Shown here: positions 56,296 to 64,000 of the stretch, piece by piece
Position numbering within the stretch: position 1 is the first letter of the stretch
Layout of the letters: every line of letters begins with the position of its first letter
From: Eucommia ulmoides
Taxonomy: Eukaryota; Streptophyta; Magnoliopsida; Garryales; Eucommiaceae
NCBI GenBank assembly: GCA_016647705.1
Contig: CM028339.1
Location: 17,130,803 to 17,194,802 of the forward strand
Direction of reading: 5' to 3'
Length of the DNA: 64,000 bases
The notes under the pieces: model-generated
The model's database searches: none
What the model was told of the DNA's origin: nothing
What the model saw: the letters and a program-made list of their open reading frames with translations, nothing else
Program-made: the position numbers and the translations under genes

Positions 56296-57595
56296 TGATA
56301 GGTTGAATTTACCTATATATTTCCAAGTCAAATTTGGTAGTTTTTGAGTATTCTTGTAGTGTTTTAATTCATTTTTATTCGTTTTATGTAAATCAGGTGT
56401 AGGGACGAAAATGGTTGAAAATCGAGCAAATCGATTGGACGTCGATGGAGGAACGTTGAAAAAGATCCAAAAAGTTAACTTGCAGCCTCATCGCTGCAGC
56501 GCCAGTATTACAGGGCCACTAGCCCTTAATCGCTGCAGCGATGGCCTTCATCGCTGCAACGATCAAAGATTAGTGGACCTTCTGTCTATCCATCGCTGCA
56601 ACGATCAAGCAACAACTGACAAAGATATTTTTAGGATATTTTCGGCCCCTATTTATATCCACCCAGTTTCAACCTTGCCTAGAACATTTTTTAGACTTAG
56701 TAGAAGCCCTAGATCAAACCTAAGAAGAGGAGAGCTCATTTCAAGAAGAGAAAACGATCTCGGAGCGATTTTTACAGAAGTAGAACCATCCACTTTACAG
56801 ATTTGTCATTCCTTCTTTGTTTCTATCTTTGTTTCTAAACTTTGTTGATTGAATGATGATGTTATTATCATGTTTTAATGAATATTCGGTTATGATCATG
56901 TGTGGCTAAGTAGTTATTATCTAGGGATTGATTAGTTTATTAACATGCATGTTTGAGTGAATCCGTGTTTTGTTAACAATTCTTCATCTATATCCAATTG
57001 TGATTACCATTTTATTACATCTATAGTATACTTTGTAAGGTATTGTGGTTGGTTTGAGAAACGGGGTTTGACATTCTGGAGAGGTAACCCCGGATTCGGA
57101 CTAGGGTTAAACACAAAACGATGTTCTAATATTTCGAGAGATTATTAGAACATGTGCAATCCATGAGGATGGGTCAAGACTCATGTACTCGTTTAGACGC
57201 TAGATAGGGATATCAGTGTTGACACGAGTGCATATTCGCTTACTTTACACTCGGGAGAGGTAGTGAGTGAGTTTATGATACCTAGATTGTCGGATAGGTT
57301 GAACACCATTAATGTAAATTAGACTAAATCAAACATGTATTAGTAAACAAAATTAATCGCTAGGTAATCCAATTTCATAGAAGTAATTCCAAGTTTTTAA
57401 ATTTAATTAGTTTTTAATTAGTAAATACATTTCAAATCTTGAAACGTCTAGATAATATTGAGTTGTGCCAATTACAGTACTTAACTAATCCTATGAAAAA
57501 TAACAGTAGACGACACTCGATCTTTGAATCCACTTTATTAAAACTTGACCTCGTGCACTTGAGAGTAAAATCAAAGCGTTAAAATGTAGCGAACA
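56296..57595 (+). repeat. 5' LTR of a plus-strand member of the small Athila-like family
   Basis: Seen: TGATAGGTTGAATTTACC..TGTAGCGAACA, 1300 bp, reverse-complement kin of LTR-a and LTR-c. ATCGCTGCAGCGAT-type palindromes at 56488-56600 lie 40-150 bp upstream of CCTATTTATATCC (TATA, 56645). An ORF-like stretch at 56411-56848 crosses the U3/R region and is not taken as a gene. Confidence 0.88.
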
Positions 57596-57601
57596 AGTTT
57601 T

Positions 57602-57620
57602 TGGCGTCGTTACCGAGAAT
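57602..57620 (+). other. Primer-binding site next to the 56.3-57.6 kb LTR
   Basis: Seen: TGGCGTCGTTACCGAGAAT begins six bases after the LTR, a four-change variant of the tRNA-Asp-type site in the larger Athila element. Confidence 0.75.
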
Positions 57621-57739
57621 TTAAGTTAGTGATTAAGTTGATATTACTACCAAGTAGCTCAGTATTAATTTAGACACTCATTTTGTTTTAATTTGTTTTT
57701 GTTTAAATCATTTTCATTTGTTGTGGTGACAAACAGTGT

Positions 57740-58704
57740 ATGCGACGTAGCAGAAGTTTGGAATTCCTAGCTCTTGATCCAGAGATTGAACGTACATTGA
57801 GGAGGATAAAGAGAGAGAGAAGAAACCAAACTCAAGAAATGGCTGACGGTGGTGATAATTGTGTGCCACGATAACTGCCTATGCCTCAAGCACTACCGCA
57901 ACATCCATTGGAACCGAAATTTCAACAGCGGGTCCTCAGGGACTACTATCAACCTGTCATGTTTGACAACTATTCAAGGATCCAGAGGCAGCCGATCCAA
58001 GCAAACAACTTCGAGTTAAAACCCGCCCTAATCAACATGGTTCAATAGAACCAATATGGTGGGAATCTTCATAAAGATTCAAATATCCACCTGGCGACAT
58101 TCTTGGAGATTTATGATACGGTGAAGATAAATGGAGTCGCAGAGGATGTAATCTGGCTAAGGTTATTCCCATTTTTTCTTCGAGACAAAGCAAGGGGTTG
58201 GTTTCAGTCAGTCCAACTGGAGAGCATCTCAACTTGGGAGGAACTAGCGCAACGGTTCCTCACTAAGTTCTTTTTACCTTCGAAGACATCATAGTTGAGA
58301 AGCAAGATTACTCAATTTCGCCAACAGGATTATGAGCCACTCTTCGAGGCGTGGGAGCGGTTCAAGGACTTATTGAGAAAGTTCCCCCAACACGGGTATC
58401 AAGATTGGTTTCAAACCCAACTCTTCTATAACGGGTTGGATGAACAAACAAGAATAATTGTGGATGCCGCATCAGAAGGTTCTTTGTTATCCAAAACTTC
58501 GAACGAGGCTCATGCACTTTTGGAAGAGATGGAACCAACATCTACCAATGGCCTAATAAGCGAAATGTGGGATAAAAGGTAGCTACTATTCATGAGGTCG
58601 ATCCTCTTGCTACCTTGTCGGCCCAGGTGTCAAAACTCACGGAGTAGCTAGCCGCCTTCTCTACCAGAGATGCCTCGTCCAGTCGATAAACAAAAAATGT
58701 GGCA
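57740..58704 (+). pseudogene. Athila-type gag, truncated
   Basis: Seen: the ATG at 57740 opens MRRSRSLEFLALDPEIERTL, the usual Athila gag start. The same frame passes MADGGD (57839), a TAA, NNFELKPALINMVQ, a TAG, FLRDKARGWFQSV, FLTKFFLPSKTS, a TAG and FEAWERFKDLLRKFPQHGYQ to WDKR (58579). Homology ends near 58690, before the zinc-knuckle part. Four stops are seen. Confidence 0.85.
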
Positions 58705-59744
58705 AGTGATTGAGATGATGATAATGAAAATGTCCATATTGTTATGAAAAAATTACTTTCTTTCACACTAATCTTTGCTAAAGAGAGCTTGAGTTTAAAA
58801 AGAAAAATTGCTTCTTTTGAAAATGGTAGAAAACGTGTTCGAAAATCTAAAATGTATTTGGATGATTATTGTGGTACAAAAGAGTTTTCAGACGTGATTT
58901 TTGAAATTAATAATTTGCTCTCTAAAGTGGATTCTCTTGAAAATGAAAATAGAGTTTTAAAAAATAAATTTGATATGATTTCCAGGCAAAGGTCAGATTT
59001 TGTTTCTAAAATCGATTACTTAAGAAAAGTTTTGAAAAATCAAAATCCGACCTTAAATCTATTTTGAAAGATTTTGAAAATAATTTTTCTAAGCAAAGTG
59101 GATATGCTTCATCGTCTCATCTTTCATCACAAGCCAGTGATAATTATGCTTCTATTATTAGAAATTATTTATGTTTTACATCTCGTACTTTGTTCCATAA
59201 ATTAGATTTGAGATGTTATTATTGCAATAGGGTTAGGCATTTTAAATAATCATGTCCGTTTCGAAACCCTAAGTTTATATCTAACAAGGATGGATCCAAA
59301 ATAAAATGGATACCAAAGAAAATTGTTGAAATGTCTTGTGCAGAATTGCAAAATGTCGGAAGTGGACCTGAAGAAACAATTAAAGAGTTTATATCAAATC
59401 CAAATCCACAAGCAACGTGCGCAAAGCGAAAAGATACACCATAGACACGAGGTGAAGTTGTAAAGAAACCACAAGAGATATATGCTAAGAGAAAAGTTGT
59501 ACTAAAGCCAAGATGGGATAGCACAAGTGACTGTGCAAAGGGAATCTTCAACAAATCAAATGGAAAAGATCAAAAGAAGAAAGGATACAAACAATCCAAG
59601 AAGAATTGCCCACCCAAATTAATTATGAGCTCAAATGAGGTCAAAAGTAAAGTCACCCCAAAAGATAGAAAAGGTACTCCTGACCCTCCGCATTTTAAAT
59701 TTATTAAATTTGTTAAAGATGAAGAGTCTCGACTTACCAAATAG
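58705..59744 (+). pseudogene. Copia (SIRE-like) gag C-terminal half
   Basis: Seen: DDDNENVHIVMKKLLSFT..FAKESLSLKRKIASFEN, a coiled-coil stretch (NNLLSKVDSLENENRVLKN), then LRCYYCNRVRHFK..CPFRN, a C-x2-C-x4-H-x4-C knuckle interrupted by a stop, followed by a Lys-rich tail (KRKVVLKPRWDST) and PHFKFIKFVKDEESRLTK. Known: this layout is that of the gag end of SIRE/Maximus-type Copia elements. No protease, integrase or RT follows. It starts abruptly after the Athila-type gag. Confidence 0.75.
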
Positions 59745-61098
59745 GTAAGTTGTGATAGTTTCTAAGACCTATTTTCAATGATGTGTTTACTTGTTGTCTT
59801 AGAAACATTATTTGGTTATTATGAAAATCACATTTAATTAAGGGGTATTAACATGTCTTTATATGCTTATATTGAGTAGTGATCATATGTTTATTTTAAA
59901 GCATGTCTTGTGATTTTAAAGATTAATCGAGTGTTTGTGATCTCACTAAATAATGCTAATTATTTGTTGCATATGCAATTTAGTAAGATTATTTGTATAA
60001 TGTGCTCTTATTTATGAATACATCTTTTATACAAATAAGTTGGATTGAGATCAGTTTTTATGCTTCTTAATGCATGATAATAAGTTCTCATGTTGCATAT
60101 CTACTGATTTATAAACGATTACTATTATTCTAAAAGATAAATGAGATTTTATGAGAGAAATATGCATTTATCCGTATTTATGCATGCACTAGATTTATGA
60201 TTGATAAAATACTTCTTATTTTAGTGTGTTAAAGAACATATGTTTTGTTTCTATAAATTTAAGACATTGTTTTGGTATCATGAGTAAGACATATGGACTT
60301 AATTGATAATTATATGATTGCATGTTACATTGTTGAAAGATTTTGATTGTCTCAAATTTATTCTCCTAAGCATGAATTTACTTGTTTACAATTATATATG
60401 GGGAGAAGTGTTTATAAGAGAGATAATATTATGTCATGCTTCTATTGAAAGACGAGTTTTGTTGAAAAATCAAAAGAGTTAATATACTTGTGAAAAATTA
60501 ATATCATGGTATATTGCTGAAATGTTATGATTATTCACCTATGCATGAATATTATTCATTCACAATTTGATAGAGGGAGATTGCATGCTCATAAAGATGT
60601 TTTTGGTGTGAATCTTGTTGGATTTAGTAGACTTGATATTTATCTATAAAAATGATCCACATAGTGTTGATATTTTATGCTTAAAAGTTGAATTTATGAA
60701 TTGATTCAATGTGCTTTTAAAAGAGTTATATATATATATATATATATATATATCCGGATTTAATTTTTTTAGGTATACTCTTTCAAGTATATTATATGAT
60801 TGCCTAGAGTAATGTTTATGTGTGTTCCCCTTCCCTAAATTTTATTTTTGAAGATGACAAAGGAGGAGAATTTGTTGATGTTTTATTAAGGGGGAGTTTT
60901 AGATAAATTAGTTGATGTGTGATTAAGGGAGAATTTTATTAATGAGTTTATTGTGCTTTATTGATTTTTTTTATAATATCTTCACTATTATGCTTTAACG
61001 AGTTAAAAAAGCCATCATCGGATTTAGGGGGAGTGTTGTTATATTTTATTTTGAAGAAAACATAAAAGTTAATTGTTATCATCAAAAAGGGGGAAAAT
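59745..61098 (+). other. Non-coding 3' region of the Copia copy, with polypurine tract
   Basis: Seen: AT-rich, no genes; diverged internal repeats (for example 'CATGAAT..TTACTTGTTTACAATT' near 60370 and its relative near 60545), (TA)14 at 60726-60753, and AGGGGGAGT blocks (60890, 61025). AAAAAGGGGGAAAAT at 61084-61098 is the polypurine tract directly before TGTTGGTCC. Confidence 0.7.
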
Positions 61099-61990
61099 TG
61101 TTGGTCCTAAGATTTTGATGAACAATTAAGTATTGATGTTTTGGCAGAACTAATGTTTAAATTGAGTGTTTCAGAGATTTAAAGTTTCAGTGATGAAGAC
61201 GTCAAATTGAATGGATGCTAAATGAAGATATCAAGATAATGAAGAGAAATTAAGAGTTTAAAGAAATTAGAAAAAACAACTCAGGTAAATCTTAACTCTT
61301 AATATCCCATTTAGGAACACACATATGGCACAAAATGAATTTTATCTTTTGTGTGTGTTTTGGTTAAGTGGAATTATTTGCTCCTATGTGAATTAAAAAG
61401 AAATAATCTTGAATGATTAAAATAAAATATAAGAATATTAGTGGAGCTTATTTAAGAGAGAAAATGAATAAATGAGTGAAATCGTAAAAGAAAGTGAGTA
61501 AAAAACGAGATTAGAGAAAAGATTTAGAAGGGAGCAGTCAACTAAGGAGTCGACCAGCCAATGGTGGCTAAACTCTCTCAATCGACGAGTCGACTGACAG
61601 GTCGATTGATTTTTGAAAGCTATTATTAAGTGAAATATACCTTAAAAGAAATGTATTAATATATGGGGTCTTTAAGTGATTTTAGAAGACATATCTTGTA
61701 GAAACTAACTGTTATAGGACTTGTTTCATATACCAATAAAAAGACCTGCAGATTTCATAATGAAGTAACACCATATCAAGAACTATTCAGTTCATTAGCT
61801 TTTATAAGAGTCATCATTCTGATATTTATTTTAAGGGATCAAATTGTGATATCAATTATTGAAGTGTTCTTGAGTTAAAGCGTTGATTGTGTAAGCGTCA
61901 CCATTTGAGTTGTTCAATGTTTCAATCTATTATTCTTCGGTGTTATCTGGGTGAAATCTTTCCAATTATATTCTCTAATTGAAAGAGATT
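61099..61990 (+). repeat. Copia LTR (plus orientation)
   Basis: Seen: it starts TGTTGGTCCTAAGATTTTGATG after the polypurine tract. GTCGAC-type short palindromes lie at 61545-61605 and TTTTATAAGAG (TATA-like) at 61800. Similarity with the inverted copy at 63080-63443 stops near 61985; the exact LTR end is not determined. Confidence 0.72.
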
Positions 61991-62101
61991 TAAGGGATAT
62001 TCTCTATATTTAAGATATGGTTCATATACTAATTAAATCTTTTCAATATGGTTCATTAAATGTTAATGTTTCTATACCAGCTCACCTCACTCTTTGTGCC
62101 T

Positions 62102-62203
62102 ATGGCTAAATCGGACTTGACTTACCCCGAGTTTATTACTATTGTTCTAGATGAATCTAATTATGTCGTGTGGGCTCACGAAATGTTTGTGTTGACCCAG
62201 TAG
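62102..62203 (+). pseudogene. Copia gag N-terminal fragment (33 codons)
   Basis: Seen: MAKSDLTYPEFITIVLDESN.YVVWAHEMFVLTQ then TAG. The L-D-x-S-N-Y-x-x-W pattern is the usual start of Copia gag. No primer site was found upstream. It shows that the LTR at 61.1 kb is followed by gag-start sequence, as in a 5' LTR, although it also follows a polypurine tract. Confidence 0.5.
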
Positions 62204-63079
62204 AATACCCAAGAGAGGGGTGACTTGAGTAATTAAAAAATATATCAGAATAAAATTTGATAAATCAAATAATTAATTTTAAGCCTAAATTAATTATTAT
62301 CTTTATAATACAATAAAATATTATTATCAATCTAAGTGCACACCCAATCAACAAAAATAAACAAATTAATAATATAACACACCAAGATATATCCTGATTC
62401 ACCAAGCTCTTCTTGGTTAGTCCAGTCCTCCAAGCCCCACGAAGATTCGCACCTACTAATTCTCAAAATCCCTTTAAAGATAAGAACCAAACCCACACAC
62501 CGATTCTTTTACAGATTCAGAATCAACCTTTATAATATCCTTTTCACAAGCTAAGGAATAACCTCTATTTTTTACAAATTCAAGAATAACTTGTTTTTTT
62601 ACAAGATAAAAATTAACCTAATTCTTTTTATCACTACGGCTTAAGAATCAAAATCTCACAAAACACTTCAACTATCATTTTCTCAGGCAAAGATGAAACC
62701 TTTAGAAGTCACTCACAATGCAATTCTATCCAAGAAAAATCACTACCTCAATCTCTTTACAGGAAGAGACTGAAACCCGGCTACCCTTGATTAAATACCC
62801 CTAACAGTATTTAATCCGCCACAACTCACCAATACAAAAATTGATAAGAAGGAAATCTCACTCGGAGCTTCTACCACCCCAGATAAATAATAACTCAATT
62901 AATATCTCAACTAGTGATAGAAAAATGTCAGATACAAAAATCTTATTTTAACAAGATATGGGTAGTAAATTGGAGTACGTAATCAGATTGAATAAATTGT
63001 TTGTAAAAATATTTTCTTCAAAAATCATAAAAAAATTCTAAGATCAATTTCCAAACAATAAAAAAATAATGCAATAAAA
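62204..63079. other. Copia-related or unknown sequence between inverted LTR arms
   Basis: Seen: no ORF. 'CCAAGAGAGGGGTGACTTGAG' at 62209-62229 and 'CCAAGCTCTTCTTGG' resemble stretches common in plant Copia LTRs. Probably LTR/leader sequence of the minus-strand copy, but not proven. Confidence 0.4.
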
Positions 63080-63443
63080 GAATATAATTGAAAAGATCTC
63101 ACCCGGATAACACTGAAGAATAATAGATTGAAACGTTGAACAACTCAAATCGGTGACGCTTACACAATCAGTGCTCTAACTCAAAAACACCTCAATGATT
63201 GATATCACAATTTGATCCTCCAAAATAAATGTCAGAATGATGACTCTTATAAAAGCTTATGAACTGAATAGTTCTTGATATGGTGTTACTTGATTATGAA
63301 ACCCTCAGGTCTTTTATAGGTATATGAAACAAGCCCTATAACGGCTAGTTTCCACAAGATATGTCTTCTAAAATCACTTAAAGACCCCATATATTAATAC
63401 ATTTCTTTTAAGGTATATTTCACTTAATAATAGCTTTCAAAAT
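63080..63443 (-). repeat. Inverted partial copy of the Copia LTR
   Basis: Seen: on the minus strand it matches 61611-61985 at roughly 85-90% (GAAAGCTATTATTAAG.., TGGGGTCTTTAAGTGATTTT, GGTGTTATCYGGGTGA). The arms are about 365 bp with about 1.1 kb between them. The copy probably continues rightwards out of the window. Confidence 0.85.
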
Positions 63444-64000
63444 ATTCAATTTAGTCCCTTAAAAGATTTGATCTTAATCAATATAAATATAGAAAGAATT
63501 ATATATAAGTACATAGACTAAATCGTAAGATCAAAATAAATACCTTAAATCTCTCCCATATTTTTGTCCCAAAATATTCTCCACCAAAATAGCAATATTT
63601 TAAACTCAAAATTCACAGCTTTAAATATAGGAATATCAAATATATCTTATAATAATTACTTTTCAAATATTGTATCATTAAATAACACCCTAAGACCCCA
63701 TACATCATATATAATCAAAATAGATTTTTTTCATTTAAAAATATTCTTGGGAAATCTCATTTTGGTCTTTAAACATTTTTAAATCAAAATTCATCAAAAT
63801 AAAAAGTATTAAAAGACTTTAATTAAAAGAATATTTAATTAAATAGACCAAATTAATAAGGATAATAAAATATATAGACCATATCTCAATTAAGTACAAA
63901 TCCCTAAGATATCTCACATATCTTAACCATAAACGGTTACTATTAGATATAAATTTGGAATTCCAAATATCCTGGAACAGTTCCATTAGTCGACTGTTCG
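63444..64000. other. AT-rich right edge, nothing coding
   Basis: Seen: AT-rich, with the short ORF 63564-63782 lacking any recognisable domain. The last bases contain AGTCGACT, echoing the GTCGAC motifs of the Copia LTR at 61.55 kb, so this may be further LTR sequence on the minus strand. Confidence 0.5.

Noticed and set aside
56411-56848. 145-codon ORF in the plus-strand Athila-like LTR
   Set aside because: It crosses the palindromes, the TATA box and the likely transcript start of an LTR; no domain, and relatives do not keep it open.

Overview
This is a stretch of nuclear DNA from a seed plant, most likely a eudicot. It has one host gene with plant-type GT-AG introns and a La-motif protein, and roughly 85-90% of the rest is layered transposable elements. 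No rRNA, tRNA, CRISPR array, bacterial operon or organellar gene was recognised. The exact species cannot be read from the sequence.

Host gene (about 1-7125, minus strand). A LARP1B/1C-like La-related protein starts at 6736 and runs off the left edge. Five exons can be read (430 codons): an acidic Ser-rich N-terminus, an RG/Pro-rich middle, and a La motif. A 4.5 kb intron splits the La motif and carries a hAT-type element, a Copia LTR relic and a 30-base G-run.

DNA-transposon zone (7126-30040). Three Mutator-like (MULE) elements have perfect 9-bp target-site duplications (TSDs): 7135-8984, 11717-24188 and 27720-30031. A fourth, foldback element (27814-28549) is nested in the last one and has an 8/9 TSD. 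A Tat-lineage Ty3/Gypsy retrotransposon (13188-24019, TSD ACTAT) sits inside the second MULE. A non-autonomous Helitron (24313-27527, minus) lies between the second and third MULEs. An orphan RNase H-like ORF is at 9858-10493.

Retrotransposon zone (30690-56040). A LINE on the minus strand is the substrate. An Athila-lineage element (31239-44020, minus, TSD ATATT) split its 3' part. A smaller Athila-like family split its ORF1/ORF2 junction. The LINE/LTR junction was then apparently duplicated in tandem, and the second copy collapsed to a solo LTR (52933-54230, TSD GTAAT).

Right end (55829-64000). This holds a short Copia LTR relic, a plus-strand Athila-like LTR plus gag that passes abruptly into a Copia (SIRE-like) gag with 3' region and LTR, and an inverted partial LTR copy of the same Copia family.

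All retroelement genes carry stops, frameshifts or lost catalytic residues, so none appears autonomous. The most unusual signals are: (i) palindrome arrays placed just upstream of the TATA box in two LTR families and again upstream of the downstream ORF of the large Athila element; (ii) a 75-bp tandem repeat made of three 25-bp hairpin monomers next to two antisense genes in the Tat element; (iii) the nested MULE family with gene-like interiors.
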